Source of the DNA: an uncultured Chlorobiota bacterium
GTDB taxonomy: Bacteria > Bacteroidota > Ignavibacteria > UBA10030 > UBA6906
NCBI GenBank assembly: GCA_900696645.1
Contig: CAADGV010000004.1
Span: 1-64,000 of the forward strand
Direction of reading: 5' to 3'
Length of the DNA: 64,000 nucleotides
This document shows, in pieces, positions 27,701-35,680 of this stretch. The notes under the pieces are model-generated. The model had not been told where the DNA came from and ran no database searches. It saw nothing but the letters and a program-made list of their open reading frames with translations. The number at the start of each line of letters is the position of its first letter. Position 1 is the stretch's first letter. A program made the position numbers and the translations under genes.

Positions 27701-28522
27701 AATATCGGCGGCGAGACGGGTGTTTCGTGGCTGACATTCAAGCCGGCAAGTCTCGTTCTCGAAAGCAATGATTCGGCAATGGTGCAGGTAACATCTCTGG
27801 CGGCAAAACCTGCCGGAACGTTCAATGCCAACATTGCATTACAGTCGCCCGGAAGAGTTTCCGTCGATGTCCCAATCAGCATGAATGTTTCTACGCCGCC
27901 GGCAGCAATCATTCAGGTTTCGCCGACGATAATTCGCGACACGCTTGTCATCGGCGACAGCGTGACAAACACGATCTCCGTTCGCAATCTTGGCGGAGGC
28001 ACGCTGAACTTCGCCGTACTCGACACAAGCGGTGCATCGTGGCTCACCATCTCTCCACAAATCGGAACAGCGGACTCGGGCATGACCGTTGCCGTGTCAG
28101 TGAATGTCAAGTCTGCCGGACTTCAAATAGATTCGACATACTCAGTTCGTCTCTTCGTTGTTAGCAACGACCCGAACTCAACGACTGTGCCCGTCGAGTT
28201 GACATTGCGCGTGAAGAACGTAACATCGGTTGGCGAATCCGACGTTATCCCCGTATCGTTCGCGTTGCATCAGAATTATCCAAACCCCTTCAACCCCGAA
28301 ACAAACATCAGCTTCGACTTGCCGAGAAACTCATTCGCAACATTGAAGATTTTCAATCTGATCGGGCAGGAGGTGGCAACGATTGTCGATGCACAACTTG
28401 CAGCCGGCACGCATTCCTACATAGTTGGAAAGAACCAACATAAGCTCTCAAGCGGCGTGTACTTCTACCGTCTGCAGGCAGGCGAATACACGGCGACAAA
28501 GAAGCTCGTTTTACTCAAATAA
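24782..28522 (+). CDS. Secreted M14 zinc carboxypeptidase with T9SS sorting domain
   Basis: The ATG at 24782 follows TTGGAG and starts a signal peptide (FILIAAFCFAVAFAAE); the product has about 1246 residues. The peptidase domain spans roughly 100-420, with zinc ligands His170 and Glu173 (HHAREPAG) and His302 (NYHTYGSY), substrate-binding Asn-Arg 247-248 (DLNRNYGP) and catalytic Glu near 374 (TPEVGIE). Next come a CARDB-like sandwich, a jelly-roll around residues 520-680 like that of immune-inhibitor-A-type proteases, and repeated beta-sandwiches with WLTFKPASLVL and WLTISPQIGT. It ends in a T9SS sorting domain with LHQNYPNPFNPETNISF. It probably trims peptides outside the cell. Confidence 0.93.
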   Translation: MMFRRVTFILIAAFCFAVAFAAETFKQVSIFVPDKATLDRIWSTGIDHEGSEGKIGGMMEFVAGEFELQELARQGIGYSVVIDDLAAYYEQRLSGGPVNALGFGLGSMGGHYTLQEVIQQLDSMRLLYPNLITVRDSIGRSQQGRAIWIVKIGSSQSAGTPEALYTSLHHAREPAGMMSVVYYMWWLLENYTTDARATYLVNNRQQWFIPVVNPDGYEYNRSTNPNGGGMWRKNRRDNGGSFGVDLNRNYGPMYMWNASNGGSSTTPSSDTYRGPSPFSEPETQAIDNFMRSRNIKTCLNYHTYGSYLIYPWGYLSRENGDSLTYRDWAYFMTAHSRATNGTDQQTVNYSTRGNSDDYMFGDTTKPIAYAMTPEVGIETDGFWAPSARILPLAMAFHPTNMLLAYFAGQYTTVVRHEVQESNNGFLNRGENFSLAATVKNKGTGYGNMISVQATSSLPTVQFTSPVLINQIMPQQERQVILNGTVATNATEGVPVFFYVTITDGDGFLKIDTLQYFIGTPTVLFADSASNGTGNWNTGTGWGTTSNAHTPPFAFTDSPTGNYATNANNSLTLNNAINLAGYNHAQLKFWTKWAVEPTWDFATVEISSNNGTTWTTLRSELSHFGSARSGSKQPAGTWGYDSYTPGGTWVEQSADLSGYVNSQIKLRFRMSADGGDNRDGIYVDDIRVHGFTTIAPPPDTGIVVFPSAFAFNGPTGRVFRDSLKIKNLTAGQVSVNLIESGQTSTALSGGASQGAGFNLQSIIDKLRPAFQRANLTPSSFIGGGEPPSNPLAYTTILTDERGEVGPAAADIYRVQYQFRTGPLGSYHDFKVVMNDLPDTNIIIILSVDTDQDFGTGRFPTPLGLGLPSRDIGSEREILIDASGILIDSLTGFGRIRAGVVISTENDTLTIVGLPFLLSIQRDSVLTIGTETAISGITVSSLNDPDGKMNIGFLSSHIQPNANPLPDFAPQIGHANIGGETGVSWLTFKPASLVLESNDSAMVQVTSLAAKPAGTFNANIALQSPGRVSVDVPISMNVSTPPAAIIQVSPTIIRDTLVIGDSVTNTISVRNLGGGTLNFAVLDTSGASWLTISPQIGTADSGMTVAVSVNVKSAGLQIDSTYSVRLFVVSNDPNSTTVPVELTLRVKNVTSVGESDVIPVSFALHQNYPNPFNPETNISFDLPRNSFATLKIFNLIGQEVATIVDAQLAAGTHSYIVGKNQHKLSSGVYFYRLQAGEYTATKKLVLLK

Positions 28523-28549
28523 AGCGCGAGTTTTTCGGTGTGGGGAATG

Positions 28550-28582
28550 AAAGCCGCGTCAATCAAAGGCGCGGCTTTCCTT
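28550..28582 (+). terminator. Terminator after the carboxypeptidase gene
   Basis: AAAGCCGCG (28550-28558) pairs perfectly with CGCGGCTTT (28570-28578), followed by a T-rich segment. It lies 27 bases after the stop codon. Confidence 0.8.
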
Positions 28583-28624
28583 TAATCTTTCTTAATAACT
28601 CACCAATGAGCGACGAACGAATTT

Positions 28625-28716
28625 GCCGCAAAGACTCCAAGACTCAAAGGTTTCACGAAGAAAAGCCCATGGTTGGAATCCTCGGCGTTTTGCGAAAAAG
28701 TCTCCTTCTTTGAGGC
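28625..28716. repeat. Degenerate inverted-repeat element, GCCGCAAAGAC family
   Basis: The left arm starts GCCGCAAAGACTCCAAGACT at 28625; a weaker complement ends at TTTGAGGC (28716), with GGCGTTTTGCG between. From memory, purine-rich GCCGCAAAGACGCAAAG arms belong to a widespread dispersed repeat. The rest of the 28523-28845 gap holds the terminator at 28550-28582 and the prs promoter. Confidence 0.5.
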
Positions 28717-28731
28717 ACGCCCACATGTACC

Positions 28732-28762
28732 TTGCACAACTCTCCCCTTTTCCGTATCTTTT
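28732..28762 (+). promoter_or_regulatory. Predicted promoter of prs (Bacteroidetes type)
   Basis: TTG at 28732-28734, 20 bases, then TATCTTTT at 28755-28762 fit TTG-N20-TAnnTTTG except for the last base. The prs start codon lies 84 bases downstream. Confidence 0.5.
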
Positions 28763-28845
28763 TCGGGCTGAAAGGTACAGGTTCTGCTGTAGGTAGGCCT
28801 TCCCCTGCTGCAAGTCCCGATATCGCAATCTTTTGCATCACCTGA

Positions 28846-29787
28846 ATGGCAAGCGAACTCAAGGTTTTTTCAGGACGTTCCAATAAACCACTTGCCGAGA
28901 AAATCTCGGCCGAGTTGGGTAAGCCATTGGGTCATTGCGAGATCAAGGTGTTCAGCGACGGGGAAATGTGGGTGAAGTACAGTGAGAACATTCGCGGCAG
29001 CGATGTGTTCATCGTGCAGTCCACAAATCCACCTGCCGAGAACCTGATGGAGTTGCTGATCATGATTGATGCAGCGAAGCGCGCTTCGGCGCGGAAGGTT
29101 GCGGCAGTGATTCCGTACTTCGGATACGCCCGGCAAGACAGAAAAGATCAGCCGCGGGTTTCTATCACGGCAAAGCTGGTTGCCAACCTGATTACGGTTG
29201 CGGGAGCCGATCGTGTGATCACGATGGACTTGCATGCTCCGCAGATTCAGGGATTCTTTGACATACCGGTTGATCACTTGTATTCATCGGCAGTGCTGGT
29301 GAAGCATTTCAAAGATCATCCGATCGAGAATCTGGCTGTTGCCTCGCCCGATGTCGGCGGAATCAAGATGGCACGGGCCTACGCCAAGCGGCTTGAGGCA
29401 GATCTCGTTGTAATTGACAAGCGTCGCCCGAAGCAGAACGAAGCCGAGGTGATGAACATCATCGGCGACGTCAAAGGAAAGAACATCCTGATTGTTGACG
29501 ATTTGATTGACACGGCAGGAACGCTTTCCAATGCTGTTGTTGCGTTGCAGAAGGCGGGCGCCAACGATGTGTATTCGGCGGCAACACATCCGGTGTTTTC
29601 CGGCGCAGCAATGGATCGCATCAACAAATCGAATTTGAAGAAGATTGTTGTTACCGACACCTTGCCGATGAAGACGACGTCGCCGAAAATCGAGGTTGAC
29701 AGCATCGCCCAGCTATTCGCCGAAGCTATCAAACGAACATACAAACATCTGTCGATTAGTTCGCTGTTCGACATTGACAAGGGATGA
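28846..29787 (+). CDS. prs: Ribose-phosphate pyrophosphokinase
   Basis: The 313-residue enzyme makes PRPP from ribose 5-phosphate and ATP for nucleotide, His, Trp and NAD synthesis. Signatures are FSDGEMWVKYSENIRGSDVF, the ATP-binding YFGYARQDRK, MDLHAPQIQGFFDIPVDHLY (divalent-metal site) and the PRPP loop ILIVDDLIDTAGT. Length is normal for class I enzymes. It is followed after 64 bases by rplY and then pth, a common order in bacteria. Confidence 0.97.
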   Translation: MASELKVFSGRSNKPLAEKISAELGKPLGHCEIKVFSDGEMWVKYSENIRGSDVFIVQSTNPPAENLMELLIMIDAAKRASARKVAAVIPYFGYARQDRKDQPRVSITAKLVANLITVAGADRVITMDLHAPQIQGFFDIPVDHLYSSAVLVKHFKDHPIENLAVASPDVGGIKMARAYAKRLEADLVVIDKRRPKQNEAEVMNIIGDVKGKNILIVDDLIDTAGTLSNAVVALQKAGANDVYSAATHPVFSGAAMDRINKSNLKKIVVTDTLPMKTTSPKIEVDSIAQLFAEAIKRTYKHLSISSLFDIDKG

Positions 29788-29851
29788 CTGCTGAGCTGTT
29801 TTGGATTAAGAAGAAACCTCATTTACGAACATCAGTTTTACAAGGAGTGTT

Positions 29852-30520
29852 ATGGCTGAAATTACGTTGAACGCGGAACTCCGAACCGCAACCGGTAAAA
29901 CGGCAAAGCGTGTCCGGTGGGAGGGCAAGATTCCCGGCGTGTACTACGCGCACGGCGAAGAGAACATCCCCATTCAGGTTCCGAAGCTGAGTCTCGATCC
30001 CTTCATTTACACATCGGAGACACATGTAATCGATCTGCGAGTCGGCGACATCAGTAAAAAGGCGATTCTGCGGGATCTGCAGTTCGATCCGGTCACAGAC
30101 CGGGCGATTCATTTCGATCTGCAAGGTCTGCGTGAAGATGAGGAGATATCGTTGGATGTTCCCGTTGTGTTGGTTGGAGGAATTCCTGCAGGTGTTCGCG
30201 ATGGCGGTATGTTGCAGCACATTATGCACAAAGTGAAGATTTCTTGCTTGCCGAAACACATTCCCGGAAAGATTGAATTGAATGTGTCCGGTCTCGGGAT
30301 TCATCAGTCGATGTATGTTCGTGATCTTACGATTCCGAACGTTACTGTTCACGAGGACCCGGATGATCCGGTCGTGTCTGTTGTACCGCCGACCGTTGTG
30401 AAGGAAGCGGCACCTGCAGAGGCAGCAATTGCGGAGGCGCCGAAAGAGCCCGAGGTTGTCGGCAAAGGCAAGAAGCCCGAAGAAGGCGCCGAGGGCGGCG
30501 AAGCGGAAAAGAAGAAGTAG
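29852..30520 (+). CDS. rplY: 50S ribosomal protein bL25 (CTC form)
   Basis: The 222-residue protein has the 5S-rRNA-binding N-terminal domain (AELRTATGKTAKRVRWEGKI, PGVYYAHGE) and the TL5/CTC C-terminal beta domain (LPKHIPGKIELNVSGLGIHQ). A low-complexity Ala/Glu/Pro/Lys tail of about 35 residues ends in KKK. The start follows AAGGAG. Long minus-strand frames over this gene are antisense noise. Confidence 0.95.
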   Translation: MAEITLNAELRTATGKTAKRVRWEGKIPGVYYAHGEENIPIQVPKLSLDPFIYTSETHVIDLRVGDISKKAILRDLQFDPVTDRAIHFDLQGLREDEEISLDVPVVLVGGIPAGVRDGGMLQHIMHKVKISCLPKHIPGKIELNVSGLGIHQSMYVRDLTIPNVTVHEDPDDPVVSVVPPTVVKEAAPAEAAIAEAPKEPEVVGKGKKPEEGAEGGEAEKKK

Positions 30521-30529
30521 TCTACCGGA

Positions 30530-31129
30530 GTGTTCGACAATCCCGTCATTGTGGTCGGGCTGGGAAATCCCGGCTTCGAGTATGAAGATACGAGACACAA
30601 TATCGGATTCATGGTTGTCGACGAAGTCAGTGTACGGCTTAGGTGCATGTGGAAGCCCGGCAAGGGCGAGTACCTGTTCAGCCAATCGACTATAGGTGGA
30701 AAGAAAATAATCCTGGTCAAGCCGCTCACGTACATGAACAACAGCGGCTCGGCTCTGATAGAGGTGCTTGAACGGTTCCCGACTCCGGAGAGGAACATTC
30801 TTGCAGTTGTTGATGATGTTGCAATCTCGCTCGGAACGATCCGGGTACGGGCGAAGGGAAGCGATGGCGGGCACAACGGACTTCGTTCGCTGATATACTA
30901 TTTGAACTCGAATGAGTTCCCCCGGATTCGATGCGGCATACGAAACGAGAACACGCCCTCGAAACATGAAATGGCTGATTTCGTCCTCTCCCCTTTCGAG
31001 AACGATGAGCGGAATGAGGTCGAGAAGATGGTTCGAACCGCAGCCGATGCAGTCGAAGAATTTATTCGCTCAGGAATCGAGCGAACGATGAATCTGTACA
31101 ATACACGAAGCAGGGACATTTCTGAGTGA
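30530..31129 (+). CDS. pth: Peptidyl-tRNA hydrolase
   Basis: The 199-residue enzyme releases tRNA from stalled peptidyl-tRNA. It begins at a GTG 9 bases after the rplY stop. Family motifs are VGLGNPGFEYEDTRHNIGF (catalytic His in RHN), KPLTYMNNSG (substrate Asn), VVDDVAISLGTIRVR and GSDGGHNGLRS. Tight spacing to rplY indicates co-transcription. Confidence 0.96.
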   Translation: MFDNPVIVVGLGNPGFEYEDTRHNIGFMVVDEVSVRLRCMWKPGKGEYLFSQSTIGGKKIILVKPLTYMNNSGSALIEVLERFPTPERNILAVVDDVAISLGTIRVRAKGSDGGHNGLRSLIYYLNSNEFPRIRCGIRNENTPSKHEMADFVLSPFENDERNEVEKMVRTAADAVEEFIRSGIERTMNLYNTRSRDISE

Positions 31130-31278
31130 GTTTGGCCGGTCGGAATTGCTGATCGACAAACCGCATCACAAAGCCCTCTACTCTTCAATTCGCCACCCGG
31201 CGATTATTGAAGGGTCAAACTAACCTGTCCGCCGCAGAACCGGCGGGCATCATTAGAAGTCCAAAGGGAGGTGACATC

Positions 31279-31683
31279 ATGGACAAGCACAAAACGTACG
31301 AATCCACCGTTATCATCAACGCTTCGCTTGATGATCCGCAGATTGAGGCAATTGTTACGCGTATTGCGGAGTTGATAACAAAGAACGGCGGAACTATTGC
31401 CGCTCTGAACAAATGGGGACGCAAGCGTCTTGCATATTCCATCAACAAAAAGACAAACGGGTTTTACGTGAACTACGAGTTCACGGCCCCGCCTTCGTTG
31501 ATTGCTGCGCTCGAACGTTCCTACCAGCTCGACGAAATGGTTCTTCGCTATCTCACCATAGCGCTCGACTCAAAGGCTCTCGCTGCAAAAGCAGCCGCCC
31601 CTGTCGTCGAGCCCCCGGCAGAGCAACCGGTTCCTGTGCGCGAACCGCTGTTCAAAGAGACGGACGAACCGGCGGCATCATAA
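31279..31683 (+). CDS. rpsF: 30S ribosomal protein bS6
   Basis: The ATG at 31279 follows GGGAGGTGA. The 134-residue protein has the S6 ferredoxin-like fold, recognisable from YESTVIINASLDD, KWGRKRLAYSINKKTNGFYV and LRYLTIAL. A Pro/Glu/Ala-rich tail of about 30 residues follows. It starts the rpsF-rpsR-rplI operon; ssb, which sits between rpsF and rpsR in many bacteria, is absent. Confidence 0.95.
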   Translation: MDKHKTYESTVIINASLDDPQIEAIVTRIAELITKNGGTIAALNKWGRKRLAYSINKKTNGFYVNYEFTAPPSLIAALERSYQLDEMVLRYLTIALDSKALAAKAAAPVVEPPAEQPVPVREPLFKETDEPAAS

Positions 31684-31712
31684 CTCATCAACGATAGGAC
31701 AAGGAGCTTACA

Positions 31713-31979
31713 GTGTATAATTCACCGCGAAAACCGCGCCGCGAGAAGGAAGGCCAGATGCCCCGCAAAAAGCGGACTTGCCGCTTCTGTGACGCGAAAG
31801 AAATCTACATCGATTACAAAGACGAAAAAAAGCTGCAGCGCTTCACTACCGAGCAAGGCAAGATCATTCCGAAGCGCATCACCGGCACGTGTGCAAAGCA
31901 TCAGCGACAGCTTGTTTCCGCAATCAAGCGTGCACGCCACCTTGCGTTGCTGCCGTTTGTTTCCGATGCCATTCGCTAA
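31713..31979 (+). CDS. rpsR: 30S ribosomal protein bS18
   Basis: The 88-residue basic protein starts at a GTG with AAGGAG upstream. The S18 core is [15 protein letters not shown], then [20 protein letters not shown] and [19 protein letters not shown]. It keeps several Cys (CxxC and TCAKH), so it is the zinc-binding-type variant. It binds next to S6 on the platform of the small subunit. It lies 29 bases after rpsF and 24 before rplI. Confidence 0.96.
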   Translation: MYNSPRKPRREKEGQMPRKKRTCRFCDAKEIYIDYKDEKKLQRFTTEQGKIIPKRITGTCAKHQRQLVSAIKRARHLALLPFVSDAIR

Positions 31980-32003
31980 CGTGCCCACGAGGAGAATCAA
32001 GTC

Positions 32004-32447
32004 ATGAAAGTCATACTACGCAAAGAGCATGAGAAGCTGGGCAACATCGGAGAGGTTGTTGATGTGAAAGACGGCTACGCCCGCAACTATCTTTTCCCGC
32101 GCAACATTGCCTACCCGGCAACAAAAGGTGCAATGGCCGCGCTGGAGGAGGAGAAGAAGCAGGCGGGTCGCCGGATAGCAAAGGAATTGAAGGGAAGCGA
32201 GAAACTCGCCGCCGAGCTGGAGAAAGTCTCCATCACCATTCAAATGAAGGTGGGTGAAGATGAGAAGCTGTTCGGTTCCGTCACATCTCAAATGATTGCC
32301 GACGCGCTGAAGGAGCAGAACTTCAATATCGATAAGCGCATCATTGAACTCGAGGAGCCGATAAAGGCGCTCGGCATCTACAACGTGAACGTGAAGCTGC
32401 ATCAGAACGTCTCTGCAGTCGTCAAAGTCTGGGTTGTTCGGGAATAA
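32004..32447 (+). CDS. rplI: 50S ribosomal protein bL9
   Basis: The 147-residue protein has the N-terminal rRNA-binding domain (VILRKEHEKLGNIGEVVDVK, DGYARNYLFPRNIA), the connecting helix rich in Glu and Lys, and the C-terminal domain with LFGSVTSQMIADALKEQ. Length is normal. It is the last gene of the operon, with a terminator 26 bases after the stop. Confidence 0.97.
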   Translation: MKVILRKEHEKLGNIGEVVDVKDGYARNYLFPRNIAYPATKGAMAALEEEKKQAGRRIAKELKGSEKLAAELEKVSITIQMKVGEDEKLFGSVTSQMIADALKEQNFNIDKRIIELEEPIKALGIYNVNVKLHQNVSAVVKVWVVRE

Positions 32448-32472
32448 TCCCGTCGCATACTGGACCCGATTC

Positions 32473-32508
32473 ATGCCCGTTTCCTTTTTCAGGGAACGGG
32501 CATTTTCT
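32473..32508 (+). terminator. Terminator of the rpsF-rpsR-rplI operon
   Basis: ATGCCCGTTTCC (32473-32484) and GGGAACGGGCAT (32492-32503) form a 12-base-pair stem with one G-U pair, followed by a short T-run. Confidence 0.8.
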
Positions 32509-32598
32509 TCATGTGATTTGACCTTCCCCTTCTTATTCCGTTTCTTGTAGCCCAAACACAAGCGCCCAGAAACCGCAACATACGAAAAGGAACTCCCC

Positions 32599-33552
32599 AT
32601 GCCGGTGTTTCCGAAGCCGTCGTTCCCGTTCGACTTCGATGTGCAGCAGGAGATTCAACGCCTGCACAAGCACAGGCAATCCCGCGCCATACCACAGAAG
32701 AAGAACACACGTCTGCTTGTCGCAACATGGAACGTTGCCAATTTCGGCGCGCAGTTGCGGCAGGATGCACATCTCGACCTCATCGCAGAAATCATCAGTT
32801 GGTTCGATATCGTCGCCCTTCAGGAGTGCAGGGAGAACTACGGGCATCTCTTTGACGTGCACGCCAAGCTCCCCGCTTCGTATCGCGTGATCATGTCCGA
32901 CGTTGCCGGCAACAATGAACGAAAGGCATTCCTCTACAACAGCAGAAAACTCAAACCGCTGGAAGAAATCGGCGAGATCGCATTTCCGCCATCCGACTAC
33001 AAGAACGTCAAGCTCCCCGGCGTCACCGAATTGTTCAACGGTTTCGACCGAACGCCGTACTTCGCAACATTCCAAGCGGGGAACACCTCGTTTGTCTTTG
33101 CCAACGTCCATCTCTACTACGGAGATACCGGCAAGAAATCCATCGAGCGCCGTTCGTTGGAGACATTCGCCGTTGCGCGCTGGGCGGACAAGCGGAACAG
33201 AAGTAATTTTTCATTCACCCGTGAACTTGTAGCATTGGGTGACTTCAATCTGCCGAAAGTCCATCCCGATGATCCCATCTTCAAAGCCCTGACAAAGCTC
33301 GGGCTTGAACTTCCGAATCACTCTTCGCAGATCGCCTCCAATCTTGCCAACGATGCCTACTACGATCAGATAGCTGTTCTCCCGAAAACAACTCAGCACA
33401 CGTTCTCCGGCAACAAAGGTGTGTTTGATTTCGATACCGTTCTTTTTCCCGACCTGTGGGGGAACGGAAAGAACAAAAAGAATTTCGACGCGTATTTGCG
33501 CTATTATATTTCCGACCACCGTCCGATGTGGATGGAATTCAAGATTGGATAG
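32599..33552 (+). CDS. Endonuclease/exonuclease/phosphatase-fold protein
   Basis: The 317-residue protein has the DNase I-like EEP fold. Visible motifs are ATWNVANFG near residue 42 (metal-binding Asn), VALQECRE near 75 (Glu ligand), FANVHLYYG, ALGDFNLPK (Asp-x-Asn) and the terminal SDHRPMWMEF (Asp-His pair). All catalytic positions are present, so it should hydrolyse a phosphodiester or phosphomonoester. It has no signal peptide and so is predicted cytoplasmic. AAAAGGAA precedes the ATG. It is followed after 42 bases by a membrane protein and then an endolysin-like amidase on the same strand. Confidence 0.85.
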   Translation: MPVFPKPSFPFDFDVQQEIQRLHKHRQSRAIPQKKNTRLLVATWNVANFGAQLRQDAHLDLIAEIISWFDIVALQECRENYGHLFDVHAKLPASYRVIMSDVAGNNERKAFLYNSRKLKPLEEIGEIAFPPSDYKNVKLPGVTELFNGFDRTPYFATFQAGNTSFVFANVHLYYGDTGKKSIERRSLETFAVARWADKRNRSNFSFTRELVALGDFNLPKVHPDDPIFKALTKLGLELPNHSSQIASNLANDAYYDQIAVLPKTTQHTFSGNKGVFDFDTVLFPDLWGNGKNKKNFDAYLRYYISDHRPMWMEFKIG

Positions 33553-33594
33553 TATCAACCCTTTTCCCCACACAATGATGTAAGGAGAAACGTC

Positions 33595-34665
33595 ATGTTC
33601 GACCTTATCGACAGTCTCATTGCCACCATTACCGTCGTGTTGCTGTTGAGCCTGATTGTTCAATCCATCCAGCAAATCGCCAAGCAGGTATTCCACATGA
33701 AGTCAAAACTGATGGAGCGTGAATTGATGGCGTTGCTGACAAACACGCCGTACAAGCGGACGTGGAAGCCTCAGGCTATGCAGTTCACGGAGGCCGCCGA
33801 GCAGCATCCTGAAGCGAAGCAGCTTGTTGACAAGATTCGGAACAAGCTTTCCGGGTTCGGCTACAACGATGCCGGCATGCTGGAGGGAATGAACAAGGAT
33901 ACATTCTTCAGAATTGCAGGCGATCTGTTCGACACTGCCGAGCTTGAGCAGCGCGACCGTTCGTCTCTCTCACAATCCGAGAAAGATGAAATAGAGAAGA
34001 AAGCCCGATTCCTGGAAAAGGCCCGCTGGGATATCGAGCAATGGTATGAACTTACGATGACGTCGTTCAAAGATCACTACGAACGGCGCATGAAGATGTG
34101 GGCGTTTCTGATGGGAGCTGCGGTTGTTGTGTGGCTGAATGCGAATATCTTCGACATCTACAAAGAATTCAGCACAAACCGCGTTCTGCGGGATTCCGCC
34201 GTGAAAATCGGAGAGCGCCTTGCGGCAACGCCGAAGGATTCTCTCATTGTAGCAAAGTTGGCCGACGGCAGTGACTCCGTGCAGTACGTTCCCGACAGTC
34301 TTGCCTTCAAGGCGATTCAAACACACATCAAGTTCATCGACTCGACAGTGAATGCCCAGTCGTTCCAGCTTATGCGTTGGAATACAGCATCGGGAACGCC
34401 GCTAAGCTGGAATATGGGAGTCATCTTCTCAGCAATTTGGGGAAACATACTCGGCTGGCTTGGTATGACGCTGCTCGTTGGACTGGGCGCGCCATTCTGG
34501 TATGATATCCTGAAAACCATCGTCGGCCTTAAGGAACGCGCTCGCGGCACTGTACAAGGCGGCGGACAAAGCAGCAGTAATATCGAGCGGGAGAGATTGA
34601 CGCAGGAAGGTCGAACTCCTCCACCGCCTCAGCCGGCAAGCGGTGAAACTCCGGCGTACGGCTAA
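33595..34665 (+). CDS. Membrane protein of unknown function
   Basis: The 356-residue protein starts with a hydrophobic helix (residues 5-30), followed by a soluble, charged helical region of about 130 residues. A second membrane helix lies near 166-187 (MWAFLMGAAVVVWLNANIF), then a soluble loop of about 95 residues, then hydrophobic segments at 279-310 ending in VGLGAPFWYDILKTI. The tail is Gly/Ser/Pro-rich. From memory, a GAPFWxDxL end appears in other uncharacterised membrane proteins. AAGGAG precedes the ATG. It sits between a nuclease-fold gene and an amidase gene with short gaps of 42 and 18 bases. Confidence 0.75.
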   Translation: MFDLIDSLIATITVVLLLSLIVQSIQQIAKQVFHMKSKLMERELMALLTNTPYKRTWKPQAMQFTEAAEQHPEAKQLVDKIRNKLSGFGYNDAGMLEGMNKDTFFRIAGDLFDTAELEQRDRSSLSQSEKDEIEKKARFLEKARWDIEQWYELTMTSFKDHYERRMKMWAFLMGAAVVVWLNANIFDIYKEFSTNRVLRDSAVKIGERLAATPKDSLIVAKLADGSDSVQYVPDSLAFKAIQTHIKFIDSTVNAQSFQLMRWNTASGTPLSWNMGVIFSAIWGNILGWLGMTLLVGLGAPFWYDILKTIVGLKERARGTVQGGGQSSSNIERERLTQEGRTPPPPQPASGETPAYG

Positions 34666-34683
34666 TCAGAAAGGAAGACGACC

Positions 34684-35481
34684 ATGGCATTCAAAGAGAA
34701 ATACTCCATCACGCCGCGTTATCTTACGCCCAATACAAAACGCCGCTCGGGCTTGAAAATGTCGCCCGGCGTGAAGTTCATTGTGGCGCACGATACCGGC
34801 AACCCGAACTCCACTGCAAACGGCAACGTGCGCTACTACGAGAACTCGCGCAACGAAATGAGCGCATCCGCTCATCTTTTTGTGGATGATAGAGAGATCA
34901 TCGAATGCGTTCCGGCACTGACAGGCCCGCCGGAAAAGGCCTGGCACGTACTTTACGGCGTTCCGACGGACAATCAGTTGTTCGGCTTCAACGCAAACGA
35001 TGCAGCGGTCGGAGTCGAGTATTGCTACGGCACCAATATCAATGCGGATGAGGCATACGCCCGATTCGTGTGGGTGATGGCATTCATCTGTTACAAGTTC
35101 GAGCTGGATCCGCGAAAGTCCGTTGTGGGACATTTCTTTCTCGACCCGAACAGAAAAACCGACCCCGTGACGGGTCTTGCTCGCAGCCGCCGGACGTATG
35201 AACAACTTCTGGAGCACGTCGTTAAGGAATATGAAGAGTGTACGAAAACGGAACTTCCCGCCATTTCTCTTCCTATAAAGAAAGGGGGGACGGTTAAAGC
35301 GACCGTCCGATTGAATGTCCGAAAGGGAGAGCCGAACACAATTGCGCCGGTCGTTCAGTCAATTGATCCGGGAACGACTCTCGATTATGCATCTTCAGTG
35401 CTCGGGCAATCCATCAACGGTAACCCGAAATGGTACAAGGACCCGAACGGGAATTACTTCTGGAGCGGCGGTGTAGTCTGA
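34684..35481 (+). CDS. Endolysin-like N-acetylmuramoyl-L-alanine amidase with SH3-like domain
   Basis: Residues 30-180 form an amidase_2 domain: zinc His in FIVAHDTGNPNSTANGNV, SASAHLFVDDREIIECVP, GVEYCYGTNINADEAY, and VVGHFFLDPNRKTDP with the second zinc His and the catalytic Lys. This is the arrangement of phage and Bacillus CwlA-type amidases. The C-terminal 65 residues resemble an SH3-type domain (VRLNVRKGEPN). No signal peptide is visible, as in phage endolysins that need a holin or cell lysis to reach peptidoglycan. GGAAG precedes the ATG. It is the last gene of the nuclease-membrane-amidase trio. Confidence 0.88.
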   Translation: MAFKEKYSITPRYLTPNTKRRSGLKMSPGVKFIVAHDTGNPNSTANGNVRYYENSRNEMSASAHLFVDDREIIECVPALTGPPEKAWHVLYGVPTDNQLFGFNANDAAVGVEYCYGTNINADEAYARFVWVMAFICYKFELDPRKSVVGHFFLDPNRKTDPVTGLARSRRTYEQLLEHVVKEYEECTKTELPAISLPIKKGGTVKATVRLNVRKGEPNTIAPVVQSIDPGTTLDYASSVLGQSINGNPKWYKDPNGNYFWSGGVV

Positions 35482-35533
35482 ATCGCCGCATTATGTTGCA
35501 GACGGGATGGGAAACTAGGGGAATTCCTTCACC

Positions 35534-35564
35534 TTGCTTTTCCTTCCTAAACAACGTATTTTTG
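35534..35564 (+). promoter_or_regulatory. Promoter of the second ferredoxin oxidoreductase operon
   Basis: TTG at 35534-35536, exactly 20 bases, then TATTTTTG at 35557-35564 is a perfect match to the Bacteroidetes sigma-factor consensus TTG-N20-TAnnTTTG. It lies 117 bases upstream of the first start codon, leaving a leader of about 110 bases. Confidence 0.7.
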
Positions 35565-35680
35565 TTCATAGAAAATGTTGCAATTGTGTACAATTTCTAA
35601 CCGATAGCAGAGTCGGCTTCTCGTACTGAGAAATGTCGATTTTTTTTTATCAACACTACTCAACAACTACAGAGATAGGT

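Noticed and set aside
29819-30967. 382-codon minus-strand frame
   Set aside because: It lies over rplY and pth on the opposite strand and has no domain.
32599-35481. Prophage
   Set aside because: The amidase is phage-like, but no capsid, tail, integrase, terminase or att site is present nearby.
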